DNA of 64,000 nt from Streptomyces sp. NBC_01268 (lineage in GTDB: Bacteria; Actinomycetota; Actinomycetes; Streptomycetales; Streptomycetaceae). The translations under genes and the position numbers were made by a program. Under the pieces are notes generated by a model that made no database searches, had not been told where the DNA came from, and worked only from the letters and a program-made list of their open reading frames with translations. Position 1 is the first letter of the stretch; the number at the start of each line of letters is the position of its first letter. Shown here one piece after another: positions 1 to 10,600 of this stretch. The stretch lies in the NCBI RefSeq assembly GCF_036240795.1, contig NZ_CP108454.1:7810001-7874000 (forward strand), given 5' to 3'.

Positions 1-123
1 CTCAATGCGTCAACAAGACTCCAGAGTTGGCGAGTTGTGGCCGATTCGTGCCGCGCAATCGGTCCTGCCGTGGTGCGCGGCCGGGCCGGGCACGACGGGT
101 CACGCTGATCACAGGGGGACATG

Positions 124-877
124 ATGAACGCTGGTGCCTACAAGAACCGCAGAAGTTCCGGCCGGCGAAGGACGTACGCGCTGGGCGCCACCGCGGTCGC
201 CGCGCTGCTGGCGACCACCGCGTGCGGGCCCGCCTCGGACGACGCCGCGGGCGGGAACGGGACACCAGGCCGGCCGGACTCGTCGGCGTCGACCGGATCC
301 ACGGCGTCGGCGAGCCCGTCGGACTCGCCGCACCCGTCCAAGCCGAGCCCGTCGACGTCGAAGCGGCCCGGCTCGGGCAAGAGGAGCCGCGGCGGCGCCG
401 ACGACAGCTCCGGCATCCCGCTGTGCACCATGGAGGACCTGTCCGTCTCCGCCACGAACTACGACGAGAAGGGCCGGCCCGTCCGGCACATCCTCCTCGT
501 CGTCACCAACGTGAGCAGCGCGAAGTGCGACCTCCAGGGCGCCCCCGAGGTCACCCTCGGGGGCGCCAAGGGCCCGGCCTCGGTCAAGCGGGAGACCGAC
601 CAGGCGAGGTCCTCACCCTCACCCCCGGCCACGAGGCGTACGCCGGGCTGCTCGCGACGGGCGGCAAGATGGGCACCTACGACGTGCGGTCCACGACCCT
701 CGGCCCCGGCAGCCCCGGCGGCGAGAGCGAACCGGGGAAGCCGGTCGACGTGCCGATGCCCGTCGCGAGCTTCCAGGCCGACGACGGCCAGCGCGTCACC
801 TACTGGGCGGCACCGAGGGCATGGCGATGCGCCCGGTGACGCAGTCCTGGCGTGTCCGCGGCATGCGGAAAGGGGTG
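124..877 (+). pseudogene. DUF4232-type lipoprotein gene, probably frameshifted
   Basis: The N-terminus is a lipoprotein signal: basic residues, the hydrophobic run AVAALLATTAC, and a lipobox Cys. A Ser/Pro/Thr-rich linker follows, then the start of a DUF4232 domain (PLCTMEDLSVS, LLVVTNVSSAKCDLQG). Homology leaves the starting frame near base 600 and continues in another frame with GHEAYAGLLATGG and PVDVPMPVASFQADDGQRV. Near 809 it moves again, to TEGMAMRPVTQSW. Each shift looks like one missing base. The second ATG (124) sits five bases after GGGGG, so I prefer it to the ATG at 121. DUF4232 proteins are secreted or membrane-anchored proteins of unknown function in actinomycetes. Either the gene is decaying or the assembly has two indels. 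The end is approximate, just inside the following hairpin. Confidence 0.6.
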
Positions 878-913
878 AGCCCCCGGCCCCCGAGGGCACC
901 GGGGGCTCACCCC
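872..913. terminator. Hairpin terminator between convergent genes
   Basis: A perfect 13-bp inverted repeat (GGGGTGAGCCCCC at 872 and GGGGGCTCACCCC at 901) encloses a 16-base loop. It lies between the rightward DUF4232 gene and the leftward FG-GAP gene, so it probably serves both strands. There is no strong T tract, which is common in Streptomyces. Confidence 0.7.
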
Positions 914-950
914 GTGAAGGACGGTCAGGCCGTGCGTCGCCTCCCCGGAA

Positions 951-3900
951 TCATCCGAAGGACTTGATGCCGGCCCAGTTCACCGAGAGGACCGTCTTGA
1001 CGGCGGCGTTCGTGTTGGTGGTGCTGGGGTGGTAGATCTTCATCGTTCCGTCGGCGCCGGAGCGGACCCAGAGGTCGGGGATCTTGTCGCCGTTGACGTC
1101 GGGGATGCCGATGACCGCGGTGATGTTGGTCGTCGTCCAGCCGGTGCCGTACGAGGTGTCGACACCCTGGCGGGAGGCCGCGGCGGTCTTCAGCGAGTCG
1201 ATGTCGACGCTGCCGGCGACCGGGCCGGGCTTGCCGTGACGGATGTAGATCGTGCCGGAGTCGAGGCTGCGCCAGAGCAGGTCGGGCGTGTTGTCCAGGT
1301 CGATGTCCGCGATGTTCACGATGTCACGGGGGGCCCAGGCGGTGCCCTCCATGAGGGTGGCGGTCTGGAAGGTCGCTCCGGTGTAGCCGGAGAGGATCCA
1401 GAACTGGGTGCCGGTGGTGATCGCGACGTCGGGCAGCTTGTCGCCGGTGATGTCGCCGACCGCCTTCATCTCCGTCCACGTCGACGGCGCGGGCGTGTTG
1501 GAGGGAAGGCGGATCTTGAGGCGGTCGTCGACGTTGAAGGAGCCGTAGCCGTCGCCCGGGTAGAGGTAGAAGGTGCCGTCGGGGTCCACGGCGAACAGGT
1601 CAGTGGTGCCGTCGCCGGGGTAGACGTCCTGGTAGTGGCTGATCAGGGCGGCCTTGGTGCCGTTCCACCACGGGGCCTTCGGTGCGAGGACCGGCGTGCC
1701 GTCGTCGCCCATGGTGTAGGAGCCGGTCAGACCGGCGTAGAGCTCTCCGTCCGGGGAGCCGGGGTAGGAGAAGAAGTTGCCGTTGGCGTCGATGATCATC
1801 AGGTCGGCGATGCCGTCGCCGCCGACGTCACCGGGGCCGTCCGCGGAGTCGCGCGGCGGGATGTAGGTGGCGTAGTCGGTGCGGGCACTGAGGTTGCCGA
1901 GCGCGTCGAGCGCGAAGAGGTGGATCCAGTTCGGGCCCGCGTGCGGCGGCTTGAGACCGGTGAAGGTGTACGAGCCGTCGGTCGCGTTGTAGTCCGTGTA
2001 GGACATGCCCTCCCAGCCGAAGCGGAACTTGGCCGCGCCGGGGGAGGTGACGGTGAGGTCGCCGGTGGAGCCGAACTTCACGCTCGCCCAGGTCGCGCCG
2101 TCGGAGGTGGCCCGCTTGAACGGGGTGGTGTCCTCGTCGACCGTGGGCGGCGGCGGGGCCGAACCGTCCACGGTGAGCGCGCAGTTCTCGGCGGTGTTGG
2201 CCGGGAAGTAGGTCGAGGCGGCGCCGACGCTGTCCTCGGCCCGGACGGCCCAGTAGTAGGTGGCCTTGTCCTGGAGCGTGGTCGACGGGATCGTCGTCGA
2301 GGCCCAGCCGCCGCTCGGGGTGACGAGGGTGCCGGCCGGGACGGCGTCGCCCGCCTTCCAGAACTTGAAGCGCAGGCTCTTGAGGTTGCCGTCGTTGTCC
2401 GAGGCGTATGCCTTGAGGACGATGTTGGTCTTGCCGACCGTGACACCGGCACCCGGACCGAGCACGCAGGCGCCACCGGGGTTGGAGGTGCCGCTGGTGG
2501 GCTCGTTCGGCGGCGTGTTGTAGTCCACCTCCAGCGTCGCGGAGGTGGCACGGAACTTGCGCCAGGTCTGCGTGTCCGACTCGCTGGTGGCCCGCATGCC
2601 GAAGGTGATGTTCGACCAGCCGCCGTCGGCGGCCTTCTGGGCGGCGGAGACGACGGCGGAGTTGTTGAACGTCTCGTATTCGTCGGGGCAGGAGGTCGAG
2701 GACCAGCCGTGGGCGAAGGACTTCGACTGGAGGTGCGTGGTCCAGGACGGCTGCGCGTTCCACGTCGTACCGGAGGAGATGCCGCCGGTCAGATAGAACT
2801 TGAACTCACGGGCGGTGCAGGACCAGGAGTGGTTGTTCTGCACCTTGAAGGCCGCCGAGGTGACGGTGGCGCCCTCCATCTTGGGGTCGAAGCCCATGCG
2901 CCAGAAGGAGCGGCCCAGGCCGCCGGTGTCCGACTCGTAGCCGACGCGGGCGTCGGAGGTGCCGGAGGAGAAGTTGGTGCCGTTGTAGAAGCTGGAGTTG
3001 GGGTACGGGCGGTAGGCCGTGGTCCAGGCCTGCCAGCCGGAGTTCATCGTCGGGTCGACGAAGAGCGGGTACGTCACGCCGTCCCGGGCGAGCAGGCCCG
3101 ATGCGGCGACGTCCAGGGTGAGACGCGCGTCCCCGGTCCCGTCACCCGCCAGCTCGACGGGCAGCTGGGCGGACTTGGCACGCGGCTCGATGCCGGTGAG
3201 GCCGGACAGCTTGAGCACCTCGGCGGGCGTGCCCGTGGCGGTGCGGTTCGGCGAGCCCGCGGGGAGCTCGGGGTCGCGGCCGCTGGAGTCCCAGGCGAAG
3301 GGGGTCGGGATGGAGCCGACCTCCTTGCCGGCCTTGTCGAGGACGAGGACGCGGTTGGCCCTGGTGTCGTGGCGGAAGGTCGCCGTCGAGGAACGCAGCC
3401 CGTACGAGACGGACTTGAGCGCCTCCTGCCTCGCGGCCTGCTCGGTCTTGACGATGAGGACCTGGGCGAAGCCGCCTTCCTCGCGTGCGACGAGGAGGAG
3501 GTCGACGCCGGGCAGGACCTCGGAGTAGAGGGCGCGGGGGCCGTCGAGGACGGGTTCGGGCAGGGCGCCGGGCCAGGTGTAGGCGAGGGTGTGGCCGCCG
3601 AACTCGATCTCGGCGAGCGGGGACTGGCCGGGCGTCTGGGTGCGGGCGAAGGAACGGTCCGCACGCGCGGCCTGCCCGCTGCCGCTGGAGAAGCGCACCG
3701 GGTGGACGGCGTTCACGGGTGCGATGCCGAGCCCGCGGGGTGCCTTGCCGGTACGGGTGAGCTTGTTGTCGATCGGGGCCCAGTTCCCGGCGGCGTTCTT
3801 CGCTCGCTGGGGGAGGGCGTGCGTCTGCGAACGCATCTGGCCGTTGGGCAGGGCCCAGGTCAGCGAGGTCGCGGTGGTGGCGGTGTCGACGAGGACCTTC

Positions 3901-4121
3901 TTGCCGCTGCGGATGGCCTCGGCCCTCGCGGCCACCTCGTCCTTGGGGCCGGTCGAAGCCCGTTTGGCCTCGGTGGCCTTGCCACCGGCCGTCACGGGCA
4001 CGGAATCGGGCTGCCACCAGGGCAAAAGGGCAGCGGTGAGAGCGGCCAGTACGAGGCCGATGGTCAGTGACAGCCGCGTGCGCGTGCGCACGAAGGGGCT
4101 GAGATAGGGCGGCGCGGTCAC
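951..4121 (-). CDS. Secreted FG-GAP/VCBS repeat protein with a DNRLRE-like region
   Basis: This 1,056-residue protein begins with a GTG start behind GGGAG. An N-terminal hydrophobic segment (residues about 15-34) marks export or anchoring. The N-terminal third resembles the region shared by many large secreted Streptomyces proteins found beside RHS genes. Residues about 360-535 form a beta-rich DNRLRE-like module. Residues 535-750 look like fibronectin or Ig-like folds, with motifs such as YYWAVRAEDSVGAAS. Residues 757-1056 contain about four FG-GAP/VCBS-type calcium-binding repeats (GDVGGDGIADLMIID, GDITGDKLPDVAITTG, ADIDLDNTPDLLWRS, PDVNGDKIPDLWVRS), likely folding as part of a beta-propeller. 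It is divergent from the RHS gene across about 500 bp, which suggests shared regulation. The function is unknown; adhesion or wall binding is an inference. Confidence 0.8.
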   Translation of the reverse strand: MTAPPYLSPFVRTRTRLSLTIGLVLAALTAALLPWWQPDSVPVTAGGKATEAKRASTGPKDEVAARAEAIRSGKKVLVDTATTATSLTWALPNGQMRSQTHALPQRAKNAAGNWAPIDNKLTRTGKAPRGLGIAPVNAVHPVRFSSGSGQAARADRSFARTQTPGQSPLAEIEFGGHTLAYTWPGALPEPVLDGPRALYSEVLPGVDLLLVAREEGGFAQVLIVKTEQAARQEALKSVSYGLRSSTATFRHDTRANRVLVLDKAGKEVGSIPTPFAWDSSGRDPELPAGSPNRTATGTPAEVLKLSGLTGIEPRAKSAQLPVELAGDGTGDARLTLDVAASGLLARDGVTYPLFVDPTMNSGWQAWTTAYRPYPNSSFYNGTNFSSGTSDARVGYESDTGGLGRSFWRMGFDPKMEGATVTSAAFKVQNNHSWSCTAREFKFYLTGGISSGTTWNAQPSWTTHLQSKSFAHGWSSTSCPDEYETFNNSAVVSAAQKAADGGWSNITFGMRATSESDTQTWRKFRATSATLEVDYNTPPNEPTSGTSNPGGACVLGPGAGVTVGKTNIVLKAYASDNDGNLKSLRFKFWKAGDAVPAGTLVTPSGGWASTTIPSTTLQDKATYYWAVRAEDSVGAASTYFPANTAENCALTVDGSAPPPPTVDEDTTPFKRATSDGATWASVKFGSTGDLTVTSPGAAKFRFGWEGMSYTDYNATDGSYTFTGLKPPHAGPNWIHLFALDALGNLSARTDYATYIPPRDSADGPGDVGGDGIADLMIIDANGNFFSYPGSPDGELYAGLTGSYTMGDDGTPVLAPKAPWWNGTKAALISHYQDVYPGDGTTDLFAVDPDGTFYLYPGDGYGSFNVDDRLKIRLPSNTPAPSTWTEMKAVGDITGDKLPDVAITTGTQFWILSGYTGATFQTATLMEGTAWAPRDIVNIADIDLDNTPDLLWRSLDSGTIYIRHGKPGPVAGSVDIDSLKTAAASRQGVDTSYGTGWTTTNITAVIGIPDVNGDKIPDLWVRSGADGTMKIYHPSTTNTNAAVKTVLSVNWAGIKSFG

Positions 4122-4615
4122 GGCGGTCTACTCCCGTGTGAACCAGACGGATGGTGGACAGCACAACCAGCCCCTGACGGCAGGCCGCGGGGCAGAGAGC
4201 GGACACACGATCACACAGCCGTCACAGCCCGTCCACACATGAGAACTTTATAAGACCGTTACCTGGGCGGGACGTGAGCCGCGCGAGCCGTCAACGGCGG
4301 CCGTCCTGGGGTGATTTGAGGTGGCCGCGCGTCACCGATGTCCGGATTGACTTAGCTGGGGCAAAGGTCATCGCTGATGGCCGTCTATGGCGAACTAGGG
4401 TGTGACGTAAGTCACTTCATGCTCGCGCAACCGAAAATGCTCGATCTTGCTCCGTGCTGCGTCCATGGCAGACAGTACCCACGCACGCGCCTGAACCAGG
4501 CGTGTGCACTTTGGTGTTTCCGCACCTCATTCGACGTCTGTATCGCCAGGGTGGGAGTCGAACGCGTATGCGTGCTTCAGGTCCGTTGTCATGGCTGGGG
4601 CTAGGACGCCCAGCC
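4122..4615. promoter_or_regulatory. Divergent promoter region between FG-GAP and RHS genes
   Basis: This 494-bp gap separates two divergent secreted-protein genes and has no convincing gene. It is less GC-rich than the surroundings, for example near 4248-4256 (ACTTTATAA). It contains TTGACT at 4347 and the Crp-like palindrome listed separately. No transcription start can be placed from sequence alone. Confidence 0.5.
4402..4415. promoter_or_regulatory. Crp-like binding site (GTG-N6-GTCAC)
   Basis: The 14-bp sequence GTGACGTAAGTCAC has 5-bp inverted arms. It fits the Streptomyces Crp motif GTG-N6-GNCAC exactly, and also the general TGTGA-N6-TCAC form. It lies about 200 bp upstream of the RHS start and about 280 bp upstream of the divergent FG-GAP start. 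Binding is inferred from the motif only. Confidence 0.5.
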
Positions 4616-7600
4616 ATGACGGAGTCACAACGACGGCGCTTGCGGCGAAGCCGCGTAGCGACCGTCCTTCTATTGTCCTCGACACTGACGGTGACGAGCC
4701 TGGGCGGGCAGGCGCTCGCCATCCCCGGCCCGGGCATGAACCGCGAGAGTTCGACCACGTCGGTCGACCTCCCGGACATTCCGAAGAGCACGGAGCTCGA
4801 AGGCGACGTCACGGCGGAGAAGGACCTGACGCTCGCGCAGAACGCCGAGATCCCGCAGTACTCGGCGGGCAACGCGAACGCCTGGCCCTCGGGCACGGGC
4901 TCCGCGACGCTCTCGACGTCCAGCACGCCCGGTGCGACGGTCCCGGTCACGAACAACCTGCCGATCGCCATCGGTGTGCCCGAGGGCGGCGACCCGGCCG
5001 CGCTCGCGGGCGACTGGAGCGTCGGCCTTGCGCCGACCACGACCTCGCAGGACGCGGGCGTCTCGGGCCTGATCATGAAGGTGACCCCGCCGGCGAGTGT
5101 CGACCCGGCCGCCGAGGTCGCCCTCAGCGTCGACACCACAGGCTTCGCCGACCTCTACGGGCCACAGGCGGCCGACCGCTTCGGTCTGATGCTGCTCCCG
5201 GAGTGCGTCTACTCCTCCCCGACCACGGGTGACTGCGCGGACGACGGCGGCACCACGCCCATGTCCGTCGGCGAGGACGACAAGGACGCCAAGAACGGGC
5301 GGCAGCACTTCCAGCGCCTGAACTCCACGGTGATGACCGTCCCCGCCTCGAAGGCGCCGACGAAGACCACCGCCGCGAAGAGCGCGAAGACCCGCAGCAT
5401 CGTCACCGGCACGGTCCCGGTCGCCAGCCTGCTCGGTGAGGGCTTCACGGCCAAGCCGACGAAGGCGTCCTACTCGGACGGTGTGCGGCCCGCCGCCAAC
5501 GCGGCCGGCGGCAGCGCGGTCGGCATGCTCGACACCGGCTCGTCGGTGCAGGGTGACTTCACGGCCTCGCCCTTGCTGTCCTCGGGTTCGTGGTCGGCGG
5601 GTTCGTCCTCGGGCGCGTTCACGTACGGCTACCAGGTCCAGGTCCCGGAGACCGCCGGCGGCCTGATGCCGAAGGTGAACCTCTCGTACTCCTCGCAGTC
5701 GGTCGACGGCCGTACGTCGTCGTCGAACAACCAGGCGTCCTGGATCGGCGACGGCTGGGACTACAACGCGGGCTCCATCACCCGCACGTACGTCAACTGC
5801 CGCCAGGACTCGAAGAAGGCCGGCTCCAACAACTCCACCCACCGGACGGCGGACCTCTGCTGGGGCTCGGACAACGCCACCCTCTCGCTCGGCGGCACGA
5901 CCACCGAGCTGGTGTGGGACGCCGCGAAGGGCAAGTGGTTCACCGCCAACGGGGACGGCGCGAAGATCGAGCGCGTCACCGGCCAGGCCACGGGCAACGG
6001 TGCGAAGGACGGTGAGTACTGGGTCGTCACGACGAAGGACGGCACCCGGTACCACTTCGGTCTGAACAAGCTGCCGGGCTGGTCCGACAACGGCACCGCG
6101 GCCGACGACCCGACCACGGACTCCGTCCTGACGGTCCCGGTCTACGGCAATCACCCGGGCGAGGACTGCTACAAGGGCTCCACGACCGAGGACTGGAAGA
6201 ACTCCTCCTGCACGCAGGGCTGGCGCTGGGGCCTCGACTACGTCGAGGACGTCCACGGCAACGCCATGTCGCTGTGGTGGAAGAAGGACCAGAACTACTA
6301 CGCCAAGAACTTCAACTTCAAGGCGCCGGTCATCTACGACCGCGACGGCTACCTGTCGCACATCTACTACGGCCAGCGCAAGGACTCGATCTTCTCCGCC
6401 ACCGCCCCGGCCCGCGTGGGCTTCACGGTCGCCGAGCGCTGCTACACCGTCGGAACGGTCAACTGCACCGAGGACAACTTCAAGTCCAAGGACCCCGGTC
6501 AGTACCGGCCCTGGTTCGACACTCCGGTCGACCTGCGCTGCGAGTCCGGCAAGAAGTGCTGGAACGCCGGCCCGTCCTTCTGGACCCGCAAGCGCCTCGA
6601 CAAGATCACGACCTCGACGCAGCGCCGCACCGACACCAGCGCGCGTCAGGTCGTGGACGAGTACCAGCTCAAGCAGTCCTTCGCCGAGCTGAAGACCGGC
6701 CCGAACACCGCCCTGTGGCTGGAGTCCGTCCAGCGCACCGGCTACGCCCGCAACGGTTCGACCGACGCGAGCGTCACGCTCAACCCCGTGCGGTTCGAGC
6801 CGAACACCGAGGACATGCCGAACCGCGTGAAGGCGGTCAACCCGCAGCGTCCGGGCTTCTCCCGGCTGCGTATCGCGCGCGTGATCAACGAGTACGGCGG
6901 CGAGACCGTCGTGTCGTACAAGCCGGTCGCGGGCAAGTGCCTTTCGGGCGCGGGACTGCCGTCGAAGACAGACACCGCGGGTCTGAAGGCGAACGGCGAG
7001 CTCTGCTACCCCTCGTTCTGGAACCCGGACCCGGAGTTCGAGGACATCGACTGGTTCCACAAGTACGTCGTGGAGTCCATCGAGGAGCTTCCGAACATCA
7101 GCGGCGCGTACCCGACGAAGACCGGCTACGCGTACAAGAACCCCGGCTGGAAGTTCGCCGACGGCGAGTTCACGAAGAAGTCGACCCGGACCTGGTCGCA
7201 GTTCGCGGGCTTCGAGCAGACCACGGTGCTCACCGGTTCCGAGGACCCGGCGATCGGCAGCAAGCAGTCGAAGGCCGTCACGCGCTACTTCCGCGGCATG
7301 GGCGACACCGTCCCGGTCACGGACGTCCAAGGCGACGTCATCAAGGCGTCGGACGGTTCGACCGTCTACGACCGTGAGCCCTTCGCCGGCCGCATCTCCG
7401 AGGAGCTGACCTACTCCAACGCCACGGACGCGGACACCGACTGGCTGTCCCGCGGCGTCACGATCCCCGAGGCCACCGAGCTGGCCCGGCGCAACCGCGA
7501 CGACGGCCTCGACCCGCTGAAGGCGTGGCGCGTCACGGAGCCCGAGGAGATCGCGTACACCAAGTCCTCGGGCACCAACACGGACGACCCGCGCACGGTC

Positions 7601-10600
7601 CGCGAGGTCCGCACGAAGACGACCTACGAGTCGGCGTACGGCCTGCCGACCCAGGTCGAGTCGCTGGGCGACACCGGCAAGACCGGTGACGAGTCCTGCA
7701 CCAAGTCCGAGTACGTCAACGAGACCTCCAAGAACATCATCGGCCTCTCGAAGCAGGTTCTGTCCTCGCCGACGACCTGCGCGGCGGCGAACTTCGCCGA
7801 CCTCACGACGCTGACCGGTGCCGTGCGCACCGCCTACGACGGCACCGCGTACGGAACGGCGCTCGCGGGCTCCACGCGGGGCCTGGCGACCGAGTCGTGG
7901 GCGCTGAACGGCGACGGCACCGGCTTCGAGAGCTCCGGCACCACCGGCTTCGACGCCGTCGGCCGCGTGGTCAGGCAGACCGACCCGTACCAGCTGAAGC
8001 AGGCGACCCCGAAGGCGTCCACGATCGCCTACACCTCCGTGGGCCCGGCCACCGGCCAGGTCTTCAAGGTCACCCAGACCAACAGCCTCGGCTACACCCA
8101 GACCCAGGAGCTGGAGCCGGGCCGCTCGGTCACGGTGAAGACGACCGACGCCAACAACCTGGTCAGCGAAGCCGTGTTCGACCCGATGGGCCGGCTCGCC
8201 GAGGCATGGTCCCCGGGCCGTACCCCCGGCTCCGGCGTGCCGGACTTCCGCGCGGTCTACACGATCCCCGAGGAGGAGACCTCCCCGGAGGACCCGAACA
8301 AGAAGATCCGCAAGCCTCCGTTCGTCACGACGTACGCGCGTGGCTACGAGGACCGGATCGAGACCTCGGTGACGCTGTACGACGGCCTCGGCCGCGAGCG
8401 GCAGTCGCTGGAGGAGGCGGACAACGACGCCGGCTTCCTCGTCACGGACACCCTCTACAACAGCTCCGGTGAGGTCTGGCAGACCAACAACGCCTACCTG
8501 ACCAAGGAGGCCAAGCCGGGCGAGCTCTTCACCCCGCTCGCCGACACCGCGATCCCGAACATCACCCGCTACACGTACGACGGTCTGGGCCGCGTGGTCC
8601 AGGAGACCCCGTACATGAAGTACGTGGACCCGACGACCAAGGAGACCTCCTCCCTGGCGTACCCGGAGCGGGCCGTCCGCTACGAGTACGGCCAGGACTG
8701 GTCGAAGGTCGTCCAGCCGCAGGGCGACTCGTCCTACAGGGTCTGGACCGACGCACTCGGCCGCACCATCCGTACGGACACGTTCAACCCGGCGGCGCCC
8801 GGCGGCTTCACGTCGACGCGCTACGAGTACGACACGCAGGGCCAGCCGGTGAAGGCGACCGCCTCCGCCGATCCGACGCACCCGTGGACCTGGACCTACG
8901 ACCACCGTGGGCGCATGGAGACCGCGACCGACCCGGACACGGGCACGACGCGGACCGAGTACGACTTCCTCGGGCGTCCGCTGACCACGACCAACTCCCG
9001 TGGCGTGAAGGTCTGGAACGGCTACGACGAGCTGTCGCGGCCGACCCAGCAGCGTCTCGACAGCGCCACCGGTGCCCTCCAGGCGGAGTACACCTACGAC
9101 ACCGTCCCGGGCGGCAAGGGCATGCCCGCCACCGCCACCCGCTACACGGACGGCCTGGCGTACACGCAGAAGGTCAACGGCTACACCAAGGACTACCAGC
9201 CGACCTCGACCACCCTGTCCCTGCCGCAGTCGATCGCCGACACCTGGGGTCTCGCCAAGGACTACGCGTACGACTACACGTACTCCGACAACGGACTCCT
9301 GGACGAGAGCACCCTTCCCGCGGTGGGCAGGTTCGCCGCCGAGAAGATGGTCGTCCGCTACAACAAGGACGGCAAGCCGCTCTCCATCTCCGGCAAGGAC
9401 TGGTACGGCGCCGAGACCGTCTACTCCCCGTACGGCCAGGTCCTGCGCTCCACCCTGGGCTCCCAGCCCTACCGGGTGTGGACGCAGAGCTCCTTCGACG
9501 AGGGCAGCGGTGAGCTGAAGGAACAGGCGGTCTACCGGGAGAAGAACGACGCCTCCCTGGTCGGCGGCAACCTGGTGTCGAACCGCGGGTACACCTACGA
9601 CCCGGCCGGCAACGTCACCTCGATCCAGGAGAAGTCCGTCGGGATCGAGGAGCGCCAGTGCTTCTCCTACGACCCGCTGGGCCAGCTCAAGTCGGCCTGG
9701 ACCTCCAAGGACCAGACGACCTGTGTCAACCCGCGCAACGCCGACGGTTCGCTGAACAAGAACACCGACGGCACGATGCGGGTCGCCGCGGGCGCGGACG
9801 GCTCCGGCTACTGGCAGGAGTACGAATACGACCTGCTCGGCAACCGCACCAAGCTGACCGAGAACGACCTCACCGGCGACACCACCAAGAACGCCGTCTC
9901 GACGTACGCGTACGGCAAGAACGCAGCCAAGGACCAGCCGCACACGCTGACCAAGGTGACGAAGGCGTACAAGACCCCCGCGGGGGCCCAGGTCACCGCC
10001 GAGGCGACCCGTCTGTACGAGCTGACCGGCGAGACGAAGTCCGTCACCTCGGTCCAGAACGGCGACAAGCAGGACATCGCCTGGACTTATGACGGCAAGG
10101 TCGACCGGATCACCGGTCAGGGCTCGAACGGCAAGACCCCCTACGTGGGTCTGGGCCAGAAGTGCCTCGACCTCAAGTCCGGTCTCGCGGCCGCCGGTCA
10201 GCCGACGCAGCTCTACGGCTGCAACGGCACCGTCGCGCAGTCCTGGCACTTCGACCCGGCCCCCGGCCAGGCCGACGCCAACCTCGGCACGCTCCAGGTG
10301 TACGGCACCTGGTGCGTCCAGCCGACCGCCAACACGGCCGGCTCGGCCGCGGTGCTCCAGAAGTGCAACGGCACCACCGCGCAGCAGCTCAAGCGCAACG
10401 CGTCCGGCCAGCTCACCCACGTCTCCTCCGGCCTGTGCCTCGCGGTCCAGGGCGCGGCGAACGTGAACCAGACGCCGATCGTGCTGGCCACCTGCGACGC
10501 CGCCTCCGCGGCCCAGCAGTGGCTGCCGCAGAACGACACCCGTCACATCTACGGCCCCGACGGCGAGCGCCTGCTCACCATCCAGGGCAAGCAGGCCACC

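Noticed and set aside
1029..4070. Open frame of 1,013 codons on the plus strand opposite the FG-GAP gene
   Set aside because: It is an antisense shadow created by high third-position GC. Its product is an Arg/Gly/Val-rich repeat with no domains, while the opposite frame has clear FG-GAP repeats and a signal segment.
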